Source: Oxalobacter sp. (GTDB lineage Bacteria > Pseudomonadota > Gammaproteobacteria > Burkholderiales > Burkholderiaceae_D). From it: a stretch of DNA of 64,000 nucleotides. The position numbers were made by a program, and so were the translations under genes. Positions within the stretch are counted from its first letter, which is position 1. Each line of letters begins with the position of its first letter. A model generated the notes under the pieces. That model had not been told where the DNA came from. It saw only the letters and a program-made list of their open reading frames with translations, and searched no databases. The stretch lies in the NCBI GenBank assembly GCA_016291665.1, contig JAEEYE010000002.1, forward strand, positions 62,001-126,000, in the 5' to 3' direction. Shown in pieces: positions 1-8,392 of this stretch.

Positions 1-62
1 TTCTATTATCGGAGACAATCATCCATCTGCCAATGCCAATAAAAAGCAGTACCATATCAGGC

Positions 63-668
63 ATGAAACGCATCGTCCTGGACATTGAGGCAACCGGTGT
101 AGACGTACACCGGGAGCAGCGCATTTGCGAAATCGGTGCTATTGCATTCGATGAAGACTACCTACCTGTCTCGTTCTACCACCAGTATGTGAACCCCGTC
201 ATCCAGGTTTCGCACTTCGCCTATTTGATCCACCACCTTTCCAATGATTTCCTCAGGAAGTTTCCCCGCTTCCACGTCATTGCAGACTCCATCTCCCAAT
301 ATATCCAAGGCGCTGAAATCTATGCGCATAGTGCCAAGAACGACCGGTCCTGGCTCAATGCAGAACTGACAAAGTACAAGATGCCGGATACAACGCAACT
401 CGGCTGTAGATGGATCGATACCCTCAAGATTGCCAAGAAAAACCCCGAAATCAAGCAACCCGGTATAGACGGCCTTTGCGATTATTACGGCATCGACAGG
501 TCAGCATTCCGCCTGCAGCATGGCGCCCTAACCGACTGCGCCCTTTTGCTTTCCTTCCTGCCGCTCATAGAGGGTCACGAAGAAATGGGCTGGGAGCCTG
601 AAGACATCTGCGACTGGCTCGCTGAGAACCCGCAACTCAACTGTACGCGCAAATTTGACAACCAATAA
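63..668 (+). CDS. DnaQ-like 3'-5' exonuclease (DEDDh family)
   Basis: Predicted stand-alone 3'-5' exonuclease of the DNA polymerase III epsilon/RNase T superfamily, about 201 residues. Exo I is DIEATG (Asp7, Glu9), Exo II is AHSAKNDRSW (Asp94) and Exo III is HGALTD (His153, Asp158), so all four metal-binding acids and the catalytic His of the DEDDh type are present. The protein ends soon after Exo III and no polymerase-binding extension is evident. I start at the Met just before the first beta strand; an in-frame ATG at 33 would add ten residues, and neither start has a clear Shine-Dalgarno. It probably trims DNA or RNA ends. The substrate cannot be read from the sequence, and it need not be the replicative proofreading subunit. 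Confidence 0.82.
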   Translation: MKRIVLDIEATGVDVHREQRICEIGAIAFDEDYLPVSFYHQYVNPVIQVSHFAYLIHHLSNDFLRKFPRFHVIADSISQYIQGAEIYAHSAKNDRSWLNAELTKYKMPDTTQLGCRWIDTLKIAKKNPEIKQPGIDGLCDYYGIDRSAFRLQHGALTDCALLLSFLPLIEGHEEMGWEPEDICDWLAENPQLNCTRKFDNQ

Positions 669-910
669 ACAGGGATTTTCCGCACTTTTTCCCTGCTAAT
701 TACCCATTCTCCCTACTTCTGAAAAAATGCGCTTTTTGTTGCGTCAAGGGCACAAAAAATCATTTTTCAGAATAAAAGTGTGGTTTATAAGGCAAAATAA
801 TGCATAACTTGATGTTTCTTATGCAGAAAATGCTTTGCATTCTGGGATAAGCCCCATATATTAATTCATGCAGTACGTCTAACTTCTCTTTTTCAAAAAG
901 GCTAAAGATT
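669..910. other. AT-rich intergenic region with short inverted repeats
   Basis: No gene is seen. The stretch is AT-rich and contains nested short inverted repeats around 800-845 (for example tgcata/tatgca and aatgc/gcatt), which may belong to the promoter or operator of the downstream SWIB gene. No convincing -35/-10 pair could be assigned. Confidence 0.4.
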
Positions 911-1201
911 ATGGCAACAAGAAAACCTGCAGCAGCAAAAGCTGAACCCAAAACCGTCAATCCATTCATGAAACCTCTTCAGCCTGACGCAGAACTGTCA
1001 GCAGTCGTTGGTAAAAAAGCATTGCCAAGAACCCAGGTAATCAAAAAGATGTGGGAATACATCAAAAAGAACAAACTTCAGGATTCCGCAAACAAACGAA
1101 TGATTAATGCGGATCAGAAACTGTTGCCTATCTTCGGCGGCAAGAAACAGGTTTCCATGTTTGAAATGACCAAACTGGTCAATCAGCATTTGGCAAAATA
1201 A
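911..1201 (+). CDS. SWIB/MDM2 domain protein
   Basis: A 96-residue basic protein made of a Lys/Ala/Pro-rich N-terminal tail (about residues 1-22) and one SWIB fold (about 23-96). The fold shows the typical features: a start like PLQPDAELSAVVG, then LPRTQVIKKMWEYIKKNKLQ, and a closing helix before the stop. Small SWIB proteins occur in many Proteobacteria and in chlamydiae. Their role is not firmly known; a DNA- or chromatin-associated function is suggested by the basic tail and by eukaryotic SWIB partners. A purine-rich segment (aaggctaaag) lies just upstream of the ATG. The gene is monocistronic, with its own terminator immediately downstream. Confidence 0.88.
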   Translation: MATRKPAAAKAEPKTVNPFMKPLQPDAELSAVVGKKALPRTQVIKKMWEYIKKNKLQDSANKRMINADQKLLPIFGGKKQVSMFEMTKLVNQHLAK

Positions 1202-1241
1202 CCTAACTTTTTCCAATTCCCCAGCTTCATGGGGGCAAGAG

Positions 1242-1278
1242 TGCCAGGTCTACATGCGCGGTAGTTCTGGCATTTTTT
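1242..1278 (+). terminator. Rho-independent terminator of the SWIB gene
   Basis: The stem tgccag/ctggca, with an inner ctac/gtag pairing, is followed directly by six T residues. It lies 40 nt after the SWIB stop codon on the same strand. Confidence 0.8.
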
Positions 1279-1380
1279 GTGTCTGGCGCTTGCAGACAGG
1301 GTAACAGTTGCCCGGGTACCCGGATGCAAAGCGTTGGGGAGTTTTCTGTCTTTGCTGGCTCCCCGGCGCAGGGTTCAAGA

Positions 1381-2034
1381 TTATTTCAGGTTCGGACAGT
1401 TGGAGAGGATGTAGTCCAGCACAAAATTGAAGTCCTCACTTTGCGCGTACACTTCGTTATGCGAGAGCAGCCCATTGAGCTTGATCGTATGCGAACGGGG
1501 CAATGCCTTGACTGTGCGTACCTTCGAAAAATCGGAATACATTTCCGTCCTTGCCGCATTGATGCCAACACCGACAGTTGTCGGCCTTTTGGAAACAATC
1601 CCTGCCGCTACGGTAAGCGCAGAAACCGCCTTCGCCTTCTTCGCCTGCTCTGTCACCTGTATATGATTAATGCCTTTGTCATCCATCTCAAAGAGCACAC
1701 GGTAGCTTCCCCCCATGATTGCTGCATAAAGCAGGTACCCAAGCCCAACGAGTACCGTCATGCCAATCAGGAAAAAGGCGAAGAATTTCAGGTTACTGAC
1801 AAGGTTCTTGGTGCCCCATTCGATGACATCAACAATCATGACGCAGCCAAAGATGGCCAGTAAGATGAAGAAAAAGATTTTCCAGACCAAAAGAAATATG
1901 GCGGGATTCTTGTAGAGACTTACCGCATAGGTCCAGCGGTACTTGCCATCAGCACAAAGCACGATGTCCCGGCCGATTCTCTTGCCTTCATCCATCAACT
2001 GGCTGACGGTCTTTTCTGCGGCTTGGCTGACCAT
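1381..2034 (-). CDS. Two-TM membrane protein of unknown function
   Basis: A 217-residue protein starting at the ATG at 2034, which has a strong upstream site (aggaaagggg). A longer reading from 2103 is open but has no comparable site. A short cytoplasmic N-terminus with a WTYAVSLYKNP segment precedes two adjacent hydrophobic helices (about residues 50-78 and 88-115). A soluble C-terminal domain follows, containing YRVLFEMDDKGINHIQV and ending in a VYAQSEDFNFVLDYI segment. The C-terminal half looks like a compact beta-rich sensor or PH-like domain, but I do not recognise the family with certainty. It converges with the SWIB gene. Confidence 0.72.
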   Translation of the reverse strand: MVSQAAEKTVSQLMDEGKRIGRDIVLCADGKYRWTYAVSLYKNPAIFLLVWKIFFFILLAIFGCVMIVDVIEWGTKNLVSNLKFFAFFLIGMTVLVGLGYLLYAAIMGGSYRVLFEMDDKGINHIQVTEQAKKAKAVSALTVAAGIVSKRPTTVGVGINAARTEMYSDFSKVRTVKALPRSHTIKLNGLLSHNEVYAQSEDFNFVLDYILSNCPNLK

Positions 2035-2459
2035 ACATCCCCTTTCCTCTATCCTGCCCAAAACGATGCCCTCTGGAAATTGTATCGCAAGCATTCTGGC
2101 CAATCATCCCTTACAGCTGGGTTCCGCGTGCATCCATAAGGGTTTTGCGGGAGTTGTGGGATCAGGCCTTTACCGGGAGGGCAGGCGTACGATGGTGGCA
2201 GAAACCGGTGGCAACCGAAGTTGAATGTCGAACGTAGACCACTGCGGGCAGCGCACAATTTCAATTTCAGCGTTGATCTCGCCCAACGACAGATCGGATA
2301 GGCCCCCTTTGCCTGGCGAACTGACTGATCCTTTTTGCCGCAGCTATAGCTTCTAAAGCCAAAGCTGACCTACCAGAAAATTCGCCAGATTCTTGCAAAC
2401 GTTGGGCATCGCCCCTGGATTTTAAGTACGCTATCTGCCATGGTGCTCTCCTGGATCCC

Positions 2460-3530
2460 TCAAGCCTTACCTAAGGCCGCCTCAAACTCGGCCAGCATAG
2501 CGGCGGCATCTGGATTGCCCGCATCAATTGCCTGCTGGAAATACTTGCGCGCCAACTTGTCGCTTTGCGGGACACCAACACCATCTGCGTACATGATGCC
2601 CAACGCACACATGGCAAGGGAGGAGCCGCCTTTAGCCAAAGGCATACAAAGTTGGAATGCCTTTTTATGCGCTTTCGGATCTTCGGTCAGGATGTACTGC
2701 ATTGCCAGGCACACCTTCCCGTCCTCACTACCCTGCCGCGCAGCTTTTTCATACCATTCGATGGCCTTTGCCGTATCCTTTGCCACGCCCCGGCCTTCCA
2801 CATACATATGGCCTAAGGCGACCTGTGCCTCAGGCTCGCCCTGTTCAGCGGCCATCAGATACCACTGGTACGCTTTCTTGGCATTTTTCCGGACACCCCT
2901 GCCTTCCTGATACATCCAGGCCAAGGACTCCTGAGCCGCGGCGTTGCCCTGCTCAGCCGCTTTCAAAAACCAGGCCACCGCTTCCTTGGCATTGGCTTCA
3001 ACGCCCCGGCCATCAGCATAGAGCTCTCCCAAGCCGAGCTGCGCATCAGCATGACCCTGCTCAGCCGCCTTTTTGTACCATTTGAAGGCTTCATCGGGAT
3101 TTTCTTCAAGCACCTCACCGGCATGATAAAAAGAGGCAACCGCACACTGCGCTTCGACATGTCCAGCCTCTGCTGCCGCCATATACCATTTGACTGCGGC
3201 ATCTTTGTTTTCCTTAACGCCCATGCCATACTGATAAGCTGACGCCGCAAAGAACATGGCATCTGGCAATCCCTGATCGGCAGCCTTCAGGTACCAAGAA
3301 AGCGCCTGCCGGTCATTGGGCCGGGTACCGATACCTTCCGCATACATCGTCCCCAGTTTGCACTGCGCATACTGGTTCCCCTTTTCAGCTGACTTTTTCG
3401 TCCATTCGAACGCCTTTGCGTCCTCGCCGCGGTTTTCATAGACAATCGCGAGCATCAGCTGTGCATCCGTATCCCCAGCATTCGCCTTGGCCAATAACCC
3501 TTCTTCTTGCGTCTTTTCCGTTTCTATCAT
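2460..3530 (-). CDS. Sel1-repeat (TPR-like) protein, nine repeats
   Basis: A 356-residue protein built almost entirely from about nine 36-residue Sel1-like repeats of the type A-x-Q-x-x-L-G-x-x-Y-x-x-G-x-G-V, each ending in KAAEQG or a variant. The eighth repeat is degenerate. There is no signal peptide, so a cytoplasmic protein-protein interaction scaffold is likely. Sel1 proteins often link to signalling, stress or host-interaction systems, but the partner cannot be inferred here. The start at 3530 has a GGGTGAG site upstream. It is the first of three Sel1 loci in the window; the others are at 42,670-44,289 and, decayed, near 48,060-48,239. Confidence 0.88.
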   Translation of the reverse strand: MIETEKTQEEGLLAKANAGDTDAQLMLAIVYENRGEDAKAFEWTKKSAEKGNQYAQCKLGTMYAEGIGTRPNDRQALSWYLKAADQGLPDAMFFAASAYQYGMGVKENKDAAVKWYMAAAEAGHVEAQCAVASFYHAGEVLEENPDEAFKWYKKAAEQGHADAQLGLGELYADGRGVEANAKEAVAWFLKAAEQGNAAAQESLAWMYQEGRGVRKNAKKAYQWYLMAAEQGEPEAQVALGHMYVEGRGVAKDTAKAIEWYEKAARQGSEDGKVCLAMQYILTEDPKAHKKAFQLCMPLAKGGSSLAMCALGIMYADGVGVPQSDKLARKYFQQAIDAGNPDAAAMLAEFEAALGKA

Positions 3531-3909
3531 GGTCTCACCCTTTTATAAGCATGTCGGTTTTTCAGCAGGAAACCATTCCCTTCTCACCAAACAAAGCGGC
3601 TATCGCATTAAGCACCATCTCTTGTCATGATACAGTTAATCTATAACCTGCGTATACAGCAAAGGCTTGCCAGCCTTCAGAACGACGACGCAACATGTAG
3701 CCAGCAAGGGAAAACTACCTGCCCTGATTCTGTATCGCACCCAAATGACTTCCTGAAACAGAAAACTAGGCATCCAGCCCGCAAGCAACTGCTTAGCGAC
3801 TGAGAGGATTTGGATGCAGACAGTACGCACAACCTTGATTTCATCAGGGTAAATAGCGTAGGCTTCCCAATAATGGAACGGAAACCCCATATCTGAAGGA
3901 GGAAAGCAT
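3531..3909. other. Intergenic region between divergent Sel1 and beta-flower-like genes
   Basis: No gene is supported. The stretch must hold promoters for both flanking genes, which are divergently transcribed, but no clear promoter hexamer pair stands out. Confidence 0.4.
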
Positions 3910-4251
3910 ATGCTCGAATTTAAGAATGGCATTATCTACAGTAATTCGAGAGCCGTTGGCAACATCAAGGATGGCATCATCCGCCAGGGAACCTGGACTA
4001 CAGCTGGGCATGGAACCATCATTGGCAACGTCAAAGACGGCGTCATTTGGCAAGGAAATTGGAGTACACCCGGCCATGGCACAATCATCGGCAATGTACG
4101 CGACGAGACTGTACGAAAAGGTACCTGGAGTACCGCGGGACATGGTACGGTCATCGGCAAAACTAGGGACTATAAAATCAAGGGGATGGACGACATTAAG
4201 TCCGAACTGATGGTCGCCTGCTACCATTTCTTTGAAAAACCCATCTTTTAA
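3910..4251 (+). CDS. Short internal-repeat protein, 5-fold beta-flower-like
   Basis: A 113-residue protein with a very strong ribosome-binding site (ctgaaggaggaaagc) before the ATG. Four tandem units of about 23-24 residues (roughly residues 1-96) follow the pattern G-N-V-K-D-G-x-I-x-x-G-x-W-[ST]-T-x-G-H-G-T-I-I. The units alternate short beta strands and Gly turns. They resemble the small repeat proteins annotated as 5-fold beta-flower, in which each unit forms one blade. The last 18 residues (KSELMVACYHFFEKPIF) break the pattern and carry the only Cys. There is no signal peptide. The function is unknown; a small barrel-like or self-assembling binding module is possible. Confidence 0.7.
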   Translation: MLEFKNGIIYSNSRAVGNIKDGIIRQGTWTTAGHGTIIGNVKDGVIWQGNWSTPGHGTIIGNVRDETVRKGTWSTAGHGTVIGKTRDYKIKGMDDIKSELMVACYHFFEKPIF

Positions 4252-4880
4252 CTTGGCCGATCCAAACGATTGAAGCCCAAGCTACCTTTACGCAGGGTCT
4301 GAGTCCCAAACACCAGAGATCCTGCACCTACCTGTGGACGACCCAGTGTCCACAGGCAGGACACTATCCCCCTTCAACCACTGCATTTTGCTATTTCAGC
4401 TGTCAGTCTGCCTGAACTGCCCTAAACAAGAACCAAATCCGGCTTTTGCCCGTCTTAACAGCCACCCTAAGACATTTAAAGACAGCCCATAGGGCGCTCC
4501 CACCGGCATTCCTGTTAATCATGCCGGCAAAAAAAATCATTGCGTTATTCAAATCCACTTAGCAAATACGCCTATTGGCAAATTTACCAACAGCCTCCAT
4601 GAAATAATGTTTTACAAGCAAATATTATTCTTCATACCAATATAAGACCCCCTCTTTTCATTTAAAGACAGAATTAAAAACACTCTACGAAAAACAATAT
4701 AAAAAACTTGTCGTTTTATTGCAATTCTTTAATAAAACCCTTTCGTTTTTACACAACATATAATAAAATTTATATATCATCAGAAATTGTTTCTTGTGTA
4801 TTTTGATGATTTAAAACGTCATTAGCTATATTTAACACTTTGCTTAATAAAGCAGATGATTTTAAAAATAGGAAGGTAAT
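4252..4880. other. 629-bp intergenic region, AT-rich toward its right end
   Basis: No gene is supported. Two hairpins are visible: cctgtggac/gtccacagg at 4331-4356 (9 bp, loop 8) and ccggcat/atgccgg at 4503-4527 (7 bp, loop 11). Neither is followed by a T run on a useful strand. From about 4540 to 4880 the sequence becomes strongly AT-rich and presumably carries the promoter of the 4,881 gene. Confidence 0.45.
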
Positions 4881-5243
4881 ATGTCTGAACGCGCTTTTTA
4901 TAATAATCCGAAGCTTTCAGAGGAGCAGTTAATCCAAGTTTTTTCTGATGCATGGGTTTTAGCGGATACGACGGTTATTAATGAACAGGACAAGCTCAGT
5001 TGTGGGGGCAGGATAAAGGTTGAGATGTCACTTAAAGACTTTGTCTATTGGCTCAAACGCTGCGCTGAATTCCGGAGCTTCAGCTTCGCAGACAAGCCGG
5101 TTGCTGTAGGTGGCGCCAGGATGTTCACCGCCTTTGTCACGTTCACCGATCCAGTGATTAAGCGTGAACTGTTTGGCTGGGCACATGTGCCAATGAGCAA
5201 GGCGCAATCCTTAATTCACCGATATGGTTTGATGCGTTGCTAA
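4881..5243 (+). CDS. Hypothetical protein, 120 aa
   Basis: Not recognised. It is preceded by a clear site (aggaaggt) seven bases before the ATG, within unusually AT-rich DNA. The predicted protein is soluble, mixed alpha/beta, with no signal peptide or membrane segment and three Cys (in KLSCGG, KRCAEF and the C-terminal MRC). The AT-rich leader against a roughly 50 % GC background, and the isolation from any operon, hint at acquisition by transfer. That is inference only. Confidence 0.55.
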   Translation: MSERAFYNNPKLSEEQLIQVFSDAWVLADTTVINEQDKLSCGGRIKVEMSLKDFVYWLKRCAEFRSFSFADKPVAVGGARMFTAFVTFTDPVIKRELFGWAHVPMSKAQSLIHRYGLMRC

Positions 5244-5601
5244 GGCTGTCCAAACACGGAACAACCTTTGCAGAGCCTAAAGGCAGCACAGGGAAGAGCC
5301 CTTGACTGCCTAGGCGTGCTTGGCCATCAGTATACATATCTTTAAGATATCTTAAAGATATCTGTTGGATATGTATTGAAAAACCGTATGTCGACATCCA
5401 CCCCATCACCCTGTGGCGATGCTCTCTCCTGCCCTACGGATCGATACACCGGACACTTTAAGGAGACTGCTGGAATCGACCCCGTTTGGGTGGATATGCC
5501 CATAGACCTGCGCAGGTTCACGCGCCTAGATGGTAGCCGCATCCCCTTTTTAATGGAAAATAGGTTGCAATCACAATGTTTATCAAATCCGTTAATAGGC
5601 G
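5244..5601. other. Intergenic region containing a 26-bp palindrome
   Basis: No convincing gene is seen. An 88-codon open frame (5376-5642) lacks a ribosome-binding site and overlaps the GNAT gene end, so I do not call it. The notable structure is the perfect palindrome listed separately. Confidence 0.4.
5336..5361. repeat. Perfect 26-bp palindrome nested in a wider inverted repeat
   Basis: Positions 5336-5361 equal their own reverse complement (core ttaagatatcttaa, flanked by atatc/gatat). An additional 9-bp arm pair, atacatatc at 5332-5340 and gatatgtat at 5368-5376, allows an alternative pairing. No T run follows, so a dimeric-protein binding site or recombination site is more likely than a terminator. 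Confidence 0.6.
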
Positions 5602-6060
5602 TTATTCTTTTTCCATATACACGAATGTCAGATGATCATTGACAGCCTTTTGATTAAAGATTCTGTACCCGACTTTTTCGTACAAACGGATGTTATTGAC
5701 ACTTTGGTTGCTCGTGAATAATTCGTAGCGCTTCCCTGGAAAATAGCGCTCAATTTCAGTGAGCAGTTTCGTCCCATACCCTTGATGCTGATAATCTGGA
5801 TGCACCATCAATTTGCCGACATAGACTGTGCCATTATTTTCTTTGGCACGCACAGAACCCACCAACACATTATAGTCATCGACCATTTTTAAAATAAGGC
5901 CATCCTTATATTCGGCAATCACTTCATCCAACGTCTGCTTTAATGGTGGGATATCATAATTGCCCAAAAGGGCCGCTTCACTTTGGTACGCTAGGTATTG
6001 CAGCGCCAATATCTCCGGCAGATCAGCATACTCGGCTTTGTCTATTTTGGTTTCACCCAT
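5602..6060 (-). CDS. GNAT-family N-acetyltransferase
   Basis: A 152-residue single-domain acetyltransferase. The start at 6060 is chosen because ggggaaggaacc precedes it and the GNAT fold begins right after (an upstream in-frame start at 6114 adds 18 unconserved residues). The acetyl-CoA loop is QHQGYGT, preceded by the beta4 strand VGKLMVHPDY. The family's late LYEKVGY motif is present near the C-terminus. The enzyme would transfer an acetyl group from acetyl-CoA to an amine; the substrate (small molecule, peptide or ribosomal protein N-terminus) is not evident. It is transcribed divergently from the flavoprotein at 6338. Confidence 0.88.
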   Translation of the reverse strand: MGETKIDKAEYADLPEILALQYLAYQSEAALLGNYDIPPLKQTLDEVIAEYKDGLILKMVDDYNVLVGSVRAKENNGTVYVGKLMVHPDYQHQGYGTKLLTEIERYFPGKRYELFTSNQSVNNIRLYEKVGYRIFNQKAVNDHLTFVYMEKE

Positions 6061-6337
6061 AACAGCGGTTCCTTCCCCTGGATTAGCGCAATGGCAACCC
6101 CTTATCCCCTTCAAAGCGCCGTCTCCTCTTCAACCTGGTACAGCAATGCAAAAAACTGCTTCCTGGCTTCGGTGGCGCTGTCGGTTTTCATGCGATGATG
6201 CGGGTTGGATTTAAATCGATAAGGAAAGTCTAACGCAAACGCGGATGGGATGTGCGATTTGGCTGTTAATGTTACCCTACGCCATGGGACGCATGAACCC
6301 TCTGTCTAATTGGCATAATCGGGAGGACGATCAACAA

Positions 6338-8029
6338 ATGGGAAAGACGGTCATTATCGGTGGCGTAGCAGCTGGTGCCAGCTGTGCCGCACGGCTAAGA
6401 AGGTTAAAAGAAGACGAAAAGATTGTTCTTTTTGAAAAGGGAGAATACATATCCTATGCCAATTGTGGCTTGCCATATCATGTGGGCGGCGTGATTGAAA
6501 ACCGCGCAGACCTGCTGGTTACCAAAAAAGAAATCATGCAGGCCAGGTATGCCGTGGATGTCAGGAACAACAGTTTAGTGGCATCGATTGACCGTACCGC
6601 CAAGACAGTACATGTCATTGAAAAATCGGGGAAAGCATACGATGAATCCTATGACACACTTGTCATTGCCACCGGGTCTTCCCCTCTGCGCCCCAATATC
6701 CCTGGTATTGAATCAGAACGCGTCAAGACGCTTTGGACTGTACCGGACACCGATGAAATCAAGCGCTTTATCAAAGACAACAATGCATCCAGCGTGACGG
6801 TAGTGGGTGGTGGATTCATCGGTCTGGAAATGGCTGAGAACCTTCATCACCTGGGACTGAAAGTCTCTATCGTAGAAGCGGCAGACCAAGTCATGGCACC
6901 GCTGGATTATGAGATGGCGTTGTTGTTGCATGAGACCATCCGGGATCATAGCGTGGAACTTATCCTCGGCAATGGTGTCGACTCGTTCCAAGATACTGGC
7001 AAGGGCATCACCATCAGGCTTTCGGATGGAAAGGAATTGTCCTCTGACCTGGTGATTTTATCGATCGGTGTCCGTCCCAACAGCCAGCTTGCCAAGGATG
7101 CAGGCCTGCCATGCAACGGACGCGGCGGCATTGTGGTCGATGAACAGATGAAGACAGCGGATCCGGCTATCTATGCCGCTGGGGATGTGGTTGAAGTCAC
7201 GGACTTTATTTTTGGTGATAAAACCATGGTCCCGCTTGCAGGCCCAGCAAATAAGCAAGGAAGGATTGTGGCGGATAATATTGCAGGGATACCCAGCACC
7301 TACAAGGGGACACAAGGGTCTTCCATCGCCAAGGTATTCGATTTGGCGGCGGCTACAACCGGCGCCAATGAAAAAGCATTGAACAGGAAAGGACTGGTCA
7401 GGGATAAAGACTATAAATCAGTGGTTATCTCACAGAATTCCCATGCGGGTTATTATCCAGGGGCTGAGCCGTTGATCCTGAAGCTGCTGTTTTCTGTGGA
7501 TGGCAAGAAGATCTATGGCGGTCAGATTGTCGGTAAGGAAGGTGTCGACAAGCGGATTGATACGCTTGGCACCGCAATCCGTTTTGGTGCTGCTGTGGAT
7601 GACCTGACCCATATGGAACTTGCCTATGCCCCTCCTTTTTCTTCAGGAAAAGACCCGGTCAATATGGTGGGGTATGTCGCGGAAAATGTCTTAAACGGGC
7701 TTATGGCCTTTTCCGAATGGAATGAATTGGAGACAAATCCAGATGCTGTTGTCCTTGATGTGCGGGAGATGCCCGAATTGAAGATGTTTGCCTTTGAGGG
7801 CGCCAAGCACATCCCGTTGGGACAGCTCAGGAACCGCCTTGGGGAATTGGATAAAAACAAAACATACATCATCTTCTGTGCGGCAGCGGTAAGAGCCTAT
7901 AATGCGTACCGCATCCTTATTCAGAATGGATTTGAAAATACCAAAATCTATCCGGCTGGGATCCGATTCTATATTTCGACGCACCGGGACTTTGATACGG
8001 TAAAAAATGCGTTTGCCTGCAAGTGCTAG
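6338..8029 (+). CDS. CoA-disulfide reductase-like flavoprotein with C-terminal rhodanese domain
   Basis: A 563-residue pyridine-nucleotide disulfide oxidoreductase. The start at 6338 has a gggagga site; the longer open frame from 6245 adds an unsupported leader. The N-terminal FAD motif is VIIGGVAAGASCAARLRRL. The single redox cysteine is Cys43 in YANCGLPYHVGG, typical of CoA-disulfide and persulfide reductases. The second dinucleotide motif is VVGGGFIGLEMAENL. The dimerisation domain is followed by a rhodanese domain (about 455-560) with active-site Cys514 in FCAAAVR. This architecture matches CoADR-rhodanese and Npsr-type enzymes that reduce CoA disulfide, CoA persulfide or polysulfide with NAD(P)H. 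A role in sulfur or thiol redox balance is therefore likely. The C-terminal CKC is an extra thiol pair. Confidence 0.9.
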   Translation: MGKTVIIGGVAAGASCAARLRRLKEDEKIVLFEKGEYISYANCGLPYHVGGVIENRADLLVTKKEIMQARYAVDVRNNSLVASIDRTAKTVHVIEKSGKAYDESYDTLVIATGSSPLRPNIPGIESERVKTLWTVPDTDEIKRFIKDNNASSVTVVGGGFIGLEMAENLHHLGLKVSIVEAADQVMAPLDYEMALLLHETIRDHSVELILGNGVDSFQDTGKGITIRLSDGKELSSDLVILSIGVRPNSQLAKDAGLPCNGRGGIVVDEQMKTADPAIYAAGDVVEVTDFIFGDKTMVPLAGPANKQGRIVADNIAGIPSTYKGTQGSSIAKVFDLAAATTGANEKALNRKGLVRDKDYKSVVISQNSHAGYYPGAEPLILKLLFSVDGKKIYGGQIVGKEGVDKRIDTLGTAIRFGAAVDDLTHMELAYAPPFSSGKDPVNMVGYVAENVLNGLMAFSEWNELETNPDAVVLDVREMPELKMFAFEGAKHIPLGQLRNRLGELDKNKTYIIFCAAAVRAYNAYRILIQNGFENTKIYPAGIRFYISTHRDFDTVKNAFACKC

Positions 8030-8392
8030 TGTATGGTGCCAATCGACAAATCCTCAGAAAAGCTGGCCCAATCTTTTGCCTGGCTACCGTTATAGGCGGC
8101 AAGCCCATGAAGATACGTATACTTAAACGTACAAAGTCGCTTCGCACGCCCGTTCACAGGTTTGCAAAATCGTATTACTGAAATTGCGAAATTTGTATTA
8201 TTGATAATTCCAGCGCGTAGTAACGACTCTTAGGGAGGCAACACCCCGACAACCAACGTAAAGCTTAACAGACACCCGTCCAAAATGTATTCTATTGAAT
8301 GCGACAGCACAAGCAGGACTCGTAGGCCTTAGACAATCAGAACGCCTGCCTGCTACTGAAAGCCAGGAACCCCAAAAATAAGGAGGACGAAT
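8030..8392. other. Intergenic region with a 22-bp direct repeat
   Basis: No gene is supported. Two imperfect copies of an AT-rich element, gcaaaatcgtattactg at 8164 and gcgaaatttgtattattg at 8186, are spaced 22 bp apart. A promoter for the downstream OYE gene must lie here but I could not assign one. Confidence 0.4.

Noticed and set aside
4331-4527. Two hairpins as terminators for the beta-flower-like gene
   Set aside because: Neither is followed by a T run on the correct strand; the second has an A run after it.
5376-5642. An 88-codon plus-strand frame after the palindrome
   Set aside because: No start signal, no family resemblance, and it runs into the end of the acetyltransferase gene on the other strand.
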